Part shown: one piece after another, positions 54,701 to 64,000 of the stretch
How the letters are laid out: each line of letters begins with the position of its first letter
Position numbering within the stretch: the stretch's first letter is position 1
Source of the DNA: Amaranthus tricolor
Taxonomy: Eukaryota > Streptophyta > Magnoliopsida > Caryophyllales > Amaranthaceae
Length of the DNA stretch: 64,000 nucleotides
Direction: 5' to 3'
NCBI RefSeq assembly: GCF_026212465.1
Contig: NC_080056.1
Location: 4,509,810 to 4,573,809, forward strand
Made by a program: the position numbers and the translations under genes
The notes under the pieces: model-generated
The model's input: only the letters and a program-made list of their open reading frames with translations
The model's database searches: none
What the model was told of the DNA's origin: nothing

Positions 54701-57700
54701 ACAATGATCCAGAAAGCATGAGCTTTGACATCTATCAGAATATTTAATAATGTTTATTGGCCATCTAACCTTTTGGCTTACACATCTCTACAATTATATA
54801 CCCTCAACATATCAATTACTAGTCGTGGCTTGAAGGCAAGCTCATATCTCGCACTATCAGGCTATCAGTGCCAACGCCCAACATAAAACACATTAATGCT
54901 TGGGTCCTTTTCCACATTTCAATCTTCATGGCGGTATGGAAATTTTAAGTGAAGACATTACTTCAACTACAAGGTCCAAAACATCTCAATTATACAAGTT
55001 TCTTCCAATTATACATACTTTCACTACAAGAAGTCCATAGCATTTTCCATCAAAAATGTTATATATTGTGAAATAGTCAAACTTAATTGATACAAAACAT
55101 ATTATGATGAACTAAGAGCCTCAACGCACACATTCTACAGGGAAACTTTTTTAGTAATTACATCCAATTTAAGAAACAAGACAAAAGATCCCGCCTAGGC
55201 GAGGTTTTGGGGTCAAATGTACACATACACAGAAGATATTACTACAACACATGGATGAGCCATAAAACATGAAATTTCAAACTAGTAAAGGATGCTGTAA
55301 TTTGGTTTTGTTTGACATAGTATTTCCTATGCCTAGTAAACAAACAGTATGAAGTCAACTACTACGACCCTTGACGAAATAACTGAAACTCTTGAACCAG
55401 TGCCAAGAAATCATGCAGTGTAAGAATAAGTGAACATAATTAACAATATAAGTGACAAAAGCAAAATTCACCAAACTCAATTGTCTTATCATTAAACAAA
55501 AAGAGCATGTTCCTCACCGTTGGATGCAGTGCAATAATAGCAAATGCCAAAGCAAGAATCATGGTCATAACAATGAAGAAAACATTGAGCCCACAGTCTT
55601 GACCAGATGGATTGAACCAAATAAACAAAATTCCAGAGAACGCAAAAGCAGCGATGTAGCATCCAACTGATACTGCAAGTAATGCAATGTACCTGAAATC
55701 AATGGAATTTCTTCAAGTAAAAATCCAAAGAAAAATACGTGTTGCATATGCTAAATTAAATGTACCATTTTTTCTCATCTTTCTCAACCCAAGCATCATT
55801 CCATACATAAGTGAAATCCAATAGTAGAACAACCTGTACCAATAAAAAGAGGCCAGCACCAAATTTTGACAAGACCCCTGCAAAATATGTAAGGCTGCTA
55901 AGATAGATTTTAGAGACAGAAATGACAATTATGTGTGTGAGTGGACTCTAAACTGCAAGTAGTGAATGTGCTACCCATAGTGTAAAACAAGGTCGCACGT
56001 GTTGGCCACGTTGTATAGGCTGCCAAGATATGAAAAAAAAAACACATTTTGTGACGGTTCAAAAGTTATCTCATACTTTTGGCCCGCAAAACTCCCATTT
56101 TCGTCACTCTAATGGTGATCGATACAGCATTTTTGCACTATGGTGCCACTTCCGTTCATTTAGGCATTTCTAGAGTCTAGACAAGCAAGTCTATTTCCCC
56201 ATCTAATTGAAAAATAAAACATATAAATTGCTCAACTATCCTTTATATAGCAGTTTACCAGTTATAATATGCTTCTCATGAAGATTCCAATTAGTCCCAT
56301 GAAGAAGGATAAACAATTACATAATAGGCTAAAATGAACTTTCTAATTTATCGAATGTCCAAGGAACACTTTCTTCAAAAGAGAAAAGTCAATGATTTTG
56401 TATATATATTGCACTACAGGTGTTCGAAGACTGAAGCCATATTGTCATCAGCCCTCATTTTGCATATGATGACAGCCCTTTGTTGCTTTCATATAAGCAA
56501 TTCTTTATTAATAATAGAAAAACTAATACTCTGTATGTCCCAATTCCCATTGAGTTTTTCCCTTTTCCCCACAAAAGTTCTCACATCCTAAAAGGTGGGT
56601 GCGATCGGGCCAGGAGGACAAACTCAACGAGACAAATGAGTATATAAAAAAATTTCATACTTCACCAGAAGACAGAAGCATCGCACTAAGTCTGAGGTCA
56701 TGATGATAGTAAAATGTATTCAAATTGTAAAGGATGCAGACAAAAGAATTTATCAGAAATTTAAGCACCTTAAAGAGCATACCATATATATCTATGATGA
56801 CATTGGGCATAAAAAACATAAGCACGATAAGTAGAAGCCAGATAATGAACTTCACAAGCCATCCTCCATGATGCCACGAATCACGTTTGTCATTCTGATC
56901 CTTCACACCAATCATTATCAAGGCAAGCACTGTGAAAAATAGAAAGTTTCCCAAACTGACCCGAAGAACTGTACTTGTCTGATACCATTCTTTCGTGTGC
57001 TCAACATTGTTTATCCCTACAAAGGAAAAATCAAACTGACAGTGTTAAAAAAGATATGCGTAAACTACTAAGTTTATTCAGCAACCAAAGACCATGCCCA
57101 CATGCCACGCATTCAAGAAACTCAAATGTCTAGCCTCAGTATTTAACGTTAGGCTGGAGAGACATGCATGAAACGTTCAGAGACAGATAATAAAAAATAC
57201 CACTCTTCCTGTTCAACTAACCTGTCCCCATCAAAAGAAACGGTATAAAAAGAGGATAACACTCATAAAACATATATTTTGGCAACTTCAGTAGCGAAAA
57301 GTAGTAAGGCTTAACATTGCATTACATCTATAGAATTGATAATGATTACATGATCCAGGAAGGCCTAAAAAATTAATAGCCATCATAAAGAACGTTAAAT
57401 TGTTTCCACATTGTAATGAAAGAAACAAAACGAATCTCTGCATTGATTATCGCTATTATAGAAACAGGGAACACCAGACCAAAACGAAAATAAGATCAAA
57501 TAAGAATAACAGATATGCCAATAAATGTTGAAATCTCAATATCACTGATATCAGCTCCACATTATTAATACGTAACTTCCAAACATGAAAAAGTAATATA
57601 TTTATAAAAAAGGAAAGTTTATGGTGCAGGACCATTCGCTAGTCACTACACACTAGGCACATGGCTTGGAATGTTGTTCTCAGCACTGTCCTAACTTTTC

Positions 57701-59267
57701 AAAGAATGAACAACATATGTCACCTAATCGAGGAATTATTATTCAACAAGCATAGCTGGTTGATACGGAAAAGAAAAAATAAGAAGTTAAATCAACAATA
57801 GAAAAGGTAGTTCAAAGGCATTTGGTCATCCATGTGAATGAAATAACTCAAAATTTTATAACTGTGACAAATTACCCCAATAAACAGATAAAACCCCCCA
57901 TAATCTCCCTACCAAAAGACTATCTTATTTTTCACCAAAATACCCAAAAAATAAAACGATGAAAAACGAGATGAACACCATGTTTGTAATACCCCAGATT
58001 TAACTTGAAAAAAGATTGATAGACTACTCATATCAACAAGGTGCATCTTCTTTTCATGAGAGCCCATTTGCTAAGAACTCCACAGTTAAGCGTGCTTGGT
58101 GTGGAGCGATCTTAAGATGAGTGACCTCCTGGGAAGTTTTCTCGGATGCGCACGAGTGAGAACAAAGTGCACTGGAAAGACTTGTGTTGGTTTGTGGGGC
58201 TAGTCTACAGTCTCCATGAGTAGTCACCAGCGGTCCAAGGGGTCGGGGTGTTACAATATTGCTTTTCTAATCCATAATTGTAAAGGTCTTCAAATCATTT
58301 CTTTGGTGAATTTAAATTCAAAAACCCAGCCTTTTGGAGTCTGGACTTGTACATTATTAACCAATGAAGCCAAAGTCTGCGATAGCACATTTATTTTGTT
58401 TTGAGCTCCAAACTCAGCTTAAATTTTTCAATAAGGTCTCTCGACATAATATTAGAGGTAACATGATATAAGATCATGTGTTCAAATCTTATACACCCCT
58501 CCTCTCAAATGGAATTATAGAATATTCAACACCAAGAGCACCAAGTCAAACATCAACTTAAGCTTTTGGTTGAGTTTATCGGAACCAACTAAGGGAATGA
58601 CTAAACGTCATGGTAAAGGCCCACAATATGTTAAAATACTCTATCAATCCCACCATCACTAAAATCTAAAATTATAGTCTTATACAATCATAAATTAAAT
58701 TGTATACTTCCTTAAAATTAACCCTATGTTTGTACCTACAAAAGCAAAATTTAGCAGAAAACGATCACTCTATCATGTCAAATATATAATCAAAACTCTA
58801 AATCTTTCAGTAAGGTGTTCCTTATCAAAAAAAATCTTCCATAAACTACAATTTCCACCTCCACCCAACAAAACAGATCAGGTAAAACTAAGAATAGTTC
58901 AACAAATTGTACAATCAGAAAAACATAGGAGTAATAAACCCCATGAAGCGGAAACGAGTATCTACATATCAAACCCTCAAAAATAAAATGAACCCATAAA
59001 CAATTCACAAAATTGAAGAAAAATAAAAGATAAACAGATAAATTTAGACAATAAATGATCAAAAATAGAAAGAAAAATGAGAAATTACGCACAAGAAAAA
59101 GACTTCAACAAAGGATAGCCGACTTCACGAAGAACCCAAGAAAGAACAAGAGAAGCACCAAAAAGACCACAATAAGCAATCCTAGCAGATTTCTTGGAGA
59201 TTCCAGAAGCTACTGATGTGCAACAACCGCAAGCAAGAGATGCGCAGCATGAGAATAAGCACGACAT
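48738..59267 (-). CDS. SERINC/TMS family multi-pass membrane protein
   Basis: Six exons in transcript order: 59093-59267, 56783-57016, 55766-55877, 55518-55692, 50032-50272, 48738-49033; phases agree, 410 aa. The start MSCLFSCCASLACGCCTSVA is the Cys-rich SERINC N-terminus. About ten hydrophobic segments follow. Diagnostic pieces are VLRVSLGNFLFFTVLALIMI, DQNDKRDSWHHGGW, PSGQDCGLNVFFIV, SSEPRDYVCNGLHNKS and, at the end, SYSYTFFHLIFALASMYSAM with GWASVWVKI and PDREFF. Exon 1 must end at TCTT|GTGCGT to keep the frame and restore the conserved WIN; the nearer GC|GTAA donor does not. In animals SERINCs are linked to serine incorporation and lipid scrambling; plant function is not established. Introns are long and full of mobile DNA. 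Confidence 0.93.
49222..49510. mobile_element. foldback element with about 95-bp inverted repeats, SERINC intron 5
   Basis: The left arm ATTACGAATTACAGCCTTAA...GCCACCAAAGTATC is mirrored on the right by GATACTTTGGTGGCTGTAAT...TTGTAATTCGTAAATTTTAG. Each arm has internal direct repeats of GCGAATTACAGCC about 40 bp apart. The short spacer contains a second inverted pair (AATTCCGACCA.../...TGGTCGAGATTCC). Non-coding; the family was not identified. Confidence 0.8.
49797..49880 (+). mobile_element. SINE/LINE 3'-end fragment
   Basis: Reads AAGTGGCTCCCACCTAGGGTGGGTTTTGGGGTCGGATGTACGCAACC-like sequence (given here only in part: GGCTCCCACC, TCGGATGTACGCAACCTAAC), wording common to the 3' part of plant short retroelements. 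In SERINC intron 5. A second small piece with CCCGCCTAGGCGAGG lies at 55185-55212 in intron 4. Confidence 0.5.
50250..50475. repeat. direct duplication of the SERINC exon 5 acceptor region
   Basis: Segments at about 50250-50305 and 50418-50475 share AGGCT.CCATTAACCTGT.CA, CATT.AACAAGACCACA and TTAGT.GAT. The first contains the real acceptor and the first bases of exon 5; the second copies them into intron 4, including CAG|GTTAATGGGAGCCT on the minus strand. The copy soon loses the exon sequence, so it is a potential cryptic splice site and not a second exon. Confidence 0.75.
51180..53060 (+). mobile_element. degenerate RTE-clade LINE reverse transcriptase
   Basis: Reading across frames on the plus strand gives a row of peptide islands in RT order: MWRNEEVKVTIKRKY near 51203, LDSREKERELYKDGQK near 51364, IKPKDVIPIAAWKCL near 51645, KMFVGDQMSK near 52709 (the YADD region, decayed), a SKTEYMEC-like piece before 52785 and ECFK.LGNQN near 52829. 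These fit the plant RTE-type LINE RT that is often annotated as craniofacial-development-protein-like. Many stops and shifts. It lies in SERINC intron 4 on the opposite strand. Confidence 0.62.
57985..58255 (+). mobile_element. second Cassandra-type solo LTR with 5S rRNA-like segment
   Basis: 271 bp beginning TGTAATACCCC and ending GGGGTGTTACA, flanked by ATGTT and ATATT, a 5-bp duplication with one change. The middle reads AGAACTCCACAGTTAAGCGT, GCTTGG and GAGTGACCTCCTGGGAAG, matching the 3' half of plant 5S rRNA in the plus orientation. It is the same family as 25031-25291 (shared ATGCACC/GGTGCATCTTCTTTTCATG block). In SERINC intron 1. Confidence 0.87.
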
Positions 59268-60229
59268 TTTCTCACCCTGTAGCTCTCTTCCTCTCTGTCT
59301 TCGTCTATATCTTTGTTTTGACACACAGAATTATCTGGAATTTAGGAGCGTTGACAGGTTTGGTAATTTTGTTTGACAATTCAATTTTTGATCGGCTAAA
59401 AACCCGATCAAATCCACCATTTACAATTTACAATTTACAATCATCATACCTCTATTAATTTTATTGTATTTAGCAAAAGGTAACTTTGAACATGTTATTT
59501 GTCTTTTTTTTTTATTTGTTAGTATTATTAAAATTGATTTATTTGTATTTTTTGACTTATCATATTTACACGTTTGTATATTTAGAAAAATTTATACATT
59601 AATAGATGTAATAAATTATAATTATTCCAATTACACTGTTATATATAAATGTACAATTTAGAAAATTATACTGAAAAATAGATAAACTTATGAAAATAAA
59701 TAGGTAGAAAATTATTTTGCAAAATAAATTACTTTCATTACAATTATACTGCAATTTATTAAATTACTAAAAGTACATAATTGTCTTTTTTTCAGCAATA
59801 GTAGTTAAAAACTTAAATGACATAAATTCATTTAATTGATCATTAAATTCAGTCATTTACATTGTTAGACTACCATAATTACAATTTTGAATTTTAGGAA
59901 AAATGTAAAAAATTATTTTGAACCAAATGATAATTATGGAAACAAATAAATTAATGCAAAAAAAAATCAACCAACTTCAATTAGTGTGTAGGCAATCATA
60001 CTTTTTAACTACCAAATATAGTGCAATAAAAATCAATCAACTAAAAATATTGTCTGCTTTTCTGTAATTTAATTATTCCTTTATAAAAAAAATGTATGAA
60101 CACTTTCATGGCTGAAATTACAATATAAATAGCCTCATATGACCATTACAATTGTTTGTTCATACTATTTATCTTCTCTAAATCTTTAGTGTTGTTTAAT
60201 AATGATTTATAGAATAACCATGAGTTTAA
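59268..60229. other. SERINC upstream region
   Basis: Contains the 5' leader and promoter of SERINC in its first few hundred bases (a CTCTCTTCCTCTCTGTC stretch at about 59281 on the plus strand is likely leader). From 59450 onward it is very AT-rich with no recognised feature. Confidence 0.4.
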
Positions 60230-60239
60230 TTACATTCAA

Positions 60240-60475
60240 GAAATTTATAGTGACAGGGAACATGGAATACTAATGACTATTAATAAAAGTCAAGGACAAA
60301 CAGTATCCCATGTTGGTCTATTCCTATCTTAGTCTGTTTTTAGTCATGACCAATTTTACGTCGCCATTTTTAGAGTGACTAGAAGGAAGTGACTAAGAAT
60401 TTTCATATGCGACAAGGATGGTGAAATATCTCATCGTACTCAGAATGTAGTATATATAGAGGTGTTTTAAAACGT
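60240..60475 (+). mobile_element. Helitron helicase C-terminal fragment
   Basis: The plus-strand frame from about 60273 reads MTINKSQGQTVSHVGLFLS, a stop, then SVFSHDQFYVAIFRVTRRK, and later NVVYIEVF. This is the conserved C-terminal motif of PIF1-type helicases in plant Helitrons (INKSQGQT, SHGQLYVALSR, NVVYKEVL). At least two in-frame stops. Neither a 5'-TC end nor a CTRR hairpin terminus was found, so this is a remnant. Confidence 0.8.
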
Positions 60476-62019
60476 ATAAACTCTTGATTAACAACGTATT
60501 TTGGGTTTTTTATATTTACTTAACATAAATAACAGGTGATTTATGAATAATTCGAAATGTGTTATTTCTTCTTCCAACATATTTACATCAAATACTTAAA
60601 TGTCTTATTTTCTTATTTAATTTCTATTGTCATGGATCCTTGAATCTAACTATTTAGTAATTGTCATCAAATTATCTTACTTATGTCCTCCTGGATCCAA
60701 ATAATTAGAATGAGAGCACATATATTATAAATAAAGTATTCTCTCTTTCATCCTACTCACGCTAACATTTGTTATTTTGGTATGTTCTACTTATTTTGTA
60801 TTATTTTTACTTTTGAACAATAATCCACCTCTTTATTTTAATCTCACCCAAATATTTTAATTTTCTTTTAATTTTATCTACACATTTACCCTATATCCCT
60901 ATCTTTTATTTATTTCCAAATATTCATTTTTTAAAAAATAAAAATTCTTTTCATTACTACTAATGTTAAAGGATGGAATAGTACATCATTAAACTCACAT
61001 GTGGAGCCCAAACCCATTCCAGCGGAAGCCCAAAAACGCCATATCGGCAACCCGTGCCCATTTCCATTGGGCTGCGGCCAAGTCCAGTTCAACTTTTGTT
61101 TTTCCTTGTTGGGCTATTTTTAAACCAATTATAAATATTTTTGTACGAGTCAGTCTCACCATGAGATATGCCCTGTATTTGAGTTAAATAACTCAATAAT
61201 AGAAACTTTTAGCATATAAACTTCTTGTTTTGAGGTCGTCTCACCGTGAGACAGTCTCTCACAAGAATAACTCTTATAAATTTGTAACTAAGTAAATATA
61301 TCTCGTTTTGTATGAGATCATCCCACCATGAAATTTACTTTATGATTGTAAATTATCGCTTTAGTGTTATAAATGATTATTTTAAGATTAATAACATTGA
61401 TCACTTTGAGATTATAATTAGTCACCTTTAAGATTGTAAGTAATCACTTTAATAGTTATAAGTAATCAATTTAAGATTGAAAATATACATTAAATTAACT
61501 CAATAGATATGGTCTTACCTTGAGACCATCTCATTTGAGAATTTGTATATGTACAATAAGATAAAATAACAAATAAAATTAGAATTAAACAAAAACAAAA
61601 TAGAATAAAAATAAGTTAACAGGTAATATTAAATATTCAAATATAGGTGGAGTAAGGTTTTGATATATCAATTTTAAAGTTGGATTTTAGAAAATAAGTA
61701 TGATATTAAATTTATATATAAATCTTAAATATAACTGGGAAAAAATATTGTTAACATATTTTCTTAAAATTGCACGTGTTACTATTTTATTTAATCTATT
61801 CCCTTAAAAATGTCATGTCATGATAATTATCAGTGTCTTTCTTATATAAAACAATTCACTATTATCTTTAACAAACAATTATTTGAAATTAAAGCCAATT
61901 AATACATCAATTTATACGGTGCTGAGTAGCTAAGAATAATATCATTTTCTTAATTTTCAAAAGCTTTTCAAAAAATATTATTATGTCTATGTATGACACT
62001 AGTATATAATAATGACCCT
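60476..62019. other. intergenic with small repeats
   Basis: A degenerate Stowaway-like pair at about 60745-60985 (CTCTCTTTCATCCTACTCAC against TTAAAGGATGGAATAGTAC), then GTGAGAC-family repeat pieces at about 61145-61165, 61235-61265 and 61505-61540. Between 61330 and 61490 the word AAGT/GATTGTAAGTAATCACTTT recurs four to five times. No gene. Confidence 0.45.
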
Positions 62020-62638
62020 TTACAGAGAACAATGTTTAATTAAGACCAAGTCATGTACCTGAGCGAAGAAGAGAAGGAAGTGAAGGAGGCCTCTGCTCCA
62101 CCACAGCCAGAGCCATAGCCTTATCCTTGCCCTTTCGACGAGTGGTTCGAGCAAGAGCAGGGGTAGAGGTGTCAGCAGCGACCTGCGTCGCAGGGATTGT
62201 ATGGGGGCTGCCACAGCTTCAGGAGTAACGACTTCAGGAGCTATATCCTCCATTGTGGCTTCCCCCAACTCAGCAGTTGTCTCAGCTACTGAAAAAGAAG
62301 CTGCACAACCATACAAGGAAGATAGATTCAGTCCTGTAAGTATTAGAAAATGAGAAAATAAACATAAGCCTGGTACATGTTTTACGAACTTGCAGTAGCC
62401 AAGTCAGGGTAGAGGAATCCTTTGCCATTGTCGTCTGACATATCGACGAAAGAATCAAAATTGGCGAATTCATCATCAGGGAAGATACACTTCCCTGAAT
62501 CAAAGACTTTAACCGAGAGGGCCCCACCCTCGGTCTGAGCCTCAAAGGCTACCTCTAGAGTAGCCGGTACCTCCAAGGACGGAGGGACTGATTCGGCGGG
62601 GGCCTCAGTCACACCCGCCGCTGCGTCTGTCACCTCTG
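62020..62638 (-). pseudogene. Ala/Pro/Glu-rich coding fragments, probably transposon-related, frame-broken
   Basis: A piece at about 62382-62635 reads VTDAAAGVTEAPAESVPPSL ... VKVFDSGKCIFPDDEFANFD, after an acceptor TTTTACAG. A second (about 62047-62300) reads AETTAELGEATMEDIAPEVV and then changes frame at a run of five C (GCAGCCCCCATAC), after which RTTRRKGKDKAMALAVVEQR is the coding-like frame up to a GT at about 62057. I do not recognise the family; composition resembles the gag-like or accessory proteins of plant retroelements. The 3' end is lost or lies in unrecognised sequence. Confidence 0.35.
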
Positions 62639-62682
62639 TAAAAGGAAGAAAAATAATAACGAGAGAGAAAATCTCCTACTTA

Positions 62683-62685
62683 ACC

Positions 62686-62738
<53 letters not shown>
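62683..62738. repeat. AAT microsatellite
   Basis: About 18 AAT units, abutting the left end of the MULE-type MITE at 62739; the microsatellite seems to have replaced the outermost bases of that element's left terminus. Confidence 0.95.
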
Positions 62739-63623
62739 CGTCAATAATACAACCTTTCACTGATTTTCCTACAATAATACGAACTATTGATTAATCATGA
62801 ATAATAAAATAACAAGTATATTTTCCACTAGTATACAAAATGACTTATAACATGTTTACCAAGTTATCTAAAGAAAAAATAAAAAAATTATATATGAATG
62901 ATTAGAATAAAAAAATCAAAAACAAAATACCATCTCTAATCTCCCCACTCCACCAACCCGTCACCCTCAACTACACCCACTGCGAGCAAACCGACGGCGG
63001 AGACCCACCCAACCCACACACCGCCGGAGACCCTTCCAACCCACCCTTTTCCGGCAAACCCATGCCATTGACCCTTTCTACTTCCAGTGCCTTAATCCTA
63101 TTGCTTAGCACCACCCCCAACATAGCTAGCCCAACCTACTACACCAACAAAAGCTACACGCGACGATCAAAGCGCTACCAACGAAGATAAAGATGAGGAA
63201 GATTAAGGTGAGTGTGTGGTTGAATCTAGGTATCGTGGTGGATGGCTAAATTAGGTTATGGATATTTGGTGGTGGGTGGAAGGTTAAGGTGAGGGTCGCG
63301 AAGAGGAGTTGGCTGCGAAGGAGGTAGAGGAGGGGTGGGGGTCAGGTAGGGGAGTGAGGGTGGAGGCACCGCGATAAGGTGGAGTAGTGGTGGTTGAGAG
63401 GATGGGGGTTGGGATGGGTTATTGAAGTGGTGGAAAGATTGGTTTTTTTTGTTTTTTATTTTTTATTTTTTTTTACAAAATGACCTACAATTATAGGTAA
63501 CTAATAGGTTAAGTTTGCTAGTGGAAAATACACATATTAGTTGGTATTATTCATGGTTAATCAATAGTTCGTATTATTGTAGAGAAATTAGTGAAAGGTT
63601 GTATTATTCACGGTAATTTTTCC
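62739..63623. mobile_element. long-TIR Mutator-type non-autonomous element with GC-rich core
   Basis: The right terminus ends GGTAATTTTTCC and its last 160 bp are an inverted copy of the left 62739-62880 (shared CAATAATACAACCTTTCACT, GAACTATTGATTAA, TATTTTCCACTAG). This matches the ends of the MITE at 42539-42835. The left terminus lacks the outer GGAAAAATTAC. Unlike the small copy it has a core of about 500 bp (62935-63430) that is C-rich in its left half (CCGACGGCGGAGACCC, ACACCGCCGGAGACCC) and G-rich in its right half. No long open frame in the core. Confidence 0.75.
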
Positions 63624-63664
63624 TAAATAATAATAGAGGATATTGTAAGCAGGTCAAAATAAAC

Positions 63665-64000
63665 CTTTAGAACTTTATTATCTGAAGAGGCAGGATCAGA
63701 GGCGATAGTTGTAGAGTGGTCACGTCTTCGCTTGACCCGTCGTTCCTGAGAAGGATCGACAGGAGGAAGAGGAGTGACCACAGTAGAACAAGGGTTCTCC
63801 CTCTGTTTCCTCTTCTTCCTCACCCCGCTAAGGGCAGACCCTTAAAAGAAGCCACCTCCCGGGATACAGGGGTTGTGGATGGAAGAGCCCCAGAAGAAGA
63901 CGCCCTCTCATCCTCCCTAGGCGGAGGAGGAGGAAGAGCTAGAACAGCTGGAGCAGGCAACCTCAACCCTTCTCTCTCCGGTTTAGTTAAAACTCCCGAA
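63665..64000 (-). pseudogene. Pro/Ser-rich coding fragment continuing past the window edge, frame-broken
   Basis: On the minus strand from 64000 one frame reads SGVLTKPEREGLRLPAPAVL, PPPPPREDERASSSG and REVASFKGLPLAG before a stop. The frame one base away continues naturally as ALSGVRKKRKQRENPCSTVV and EERRVKRRRDHST-like basic sequence to a possible donor at 63663-63664. A one-base loss near GGGTCTGCC (about 63838) would explain it. Probably the 5' part of the same unit as 62020-62638, with the Mutator-type element lying between them. Family not recognised. Confidence 0.35.

Noticed and set aside
58070..58140. A 5S rRNA gene (also at 25120-25220 in reverse)
   Set aside because: Only the 3' half of 5S is recognisable, and in both places it lies inside a TGT...ACA LTR with a target duplication, as in Cassandra.

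Overview
This window is plant nuclear DNA from a eudicot. The genes have many introns with GT-AG borders, the intergenic DNA is AT-rich, and plant transposon families are abundant (Stowaway-like MITEs, MULEs, a tRNA-derived SINE, Cassandra-type 5S-bearing LTRs, RTE-clade LINE and Helitron remnants). I cannot name the species from the sequence alone.

Five protein-coding genes can be read end to end. MPK16 (TDY-class MAP kinase, minus strand, 10 exons, 562 aa) lies at 2440-9081. A MED33/REF4-family Mediator subunit (plus strand, 11 exons, 1309 aa) lies at 21640-33401. An intronless PLS-type pentatricopeptide repeat protein resembling mitochondrial editing factor MEF18 (minus) lies at 36668-38803. 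A small membrane protein of the 'ribosomal protein L34e superfamily' annotation group (minus) starts at 46667 and probably splices to a tiny coding exon at 40279-40318. A SERINC/TMS membrane protein (minus, 6 exons, 410 aa) lies at 48738-59267. From memory of the Arabidopsis map, MPK16, MEF18 and the L34e-like gene are neighbours (At5g19010, At5g19020, At5g19025), and a SERINC gene sits beside an L34e-like paralogue on chromosome 3 (At3g06170/06180). The window therefore looks like an ancestral block into which MED33 and transposons are interposed.

The most striking accessory region is 12.4-18.8 kb. A Mutator-like element (13004-18460) has 250-290 bp terminal inverted repeats and an apparent 9-bp target duplication inside an AAT microsatellite. 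It carries two convergent genes, as in MuDR. One is a MURA transposase broken by one homopolymer frameshift and two TGA stops. The other is an intact gene for a GRF-type zinc finger protein with a coiled coil and a C-terminal membrane anchor. On both sides of the element, in direct orientation, lies a 58-bp nested palindrome embedded in AAT repeats.

Other mobile DNA is mostly in introns and spacers. A Cassandra-type solo LTR with a perfect 5-bp duplication sits in a MED33 intron, and a second sits in the first SERINC intron. A degenerate RTE-type LINE runs antisense in the 5.2-kb SERINC intron 4. A Mutator-type MITE with a perfect 9-bp duplication lies in the inferred L34e-like intron, and a larger relative with a GC-rich core lies near the right edge. 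A full SINE with a perfect 17-bp duplication lies downstream of MED33, and a Helitron helicase fragment lies upstream of SERINC. The right end (62.0-64.0 kb) holds frame-broken, probably transposon-related coding pieces that run off the window.
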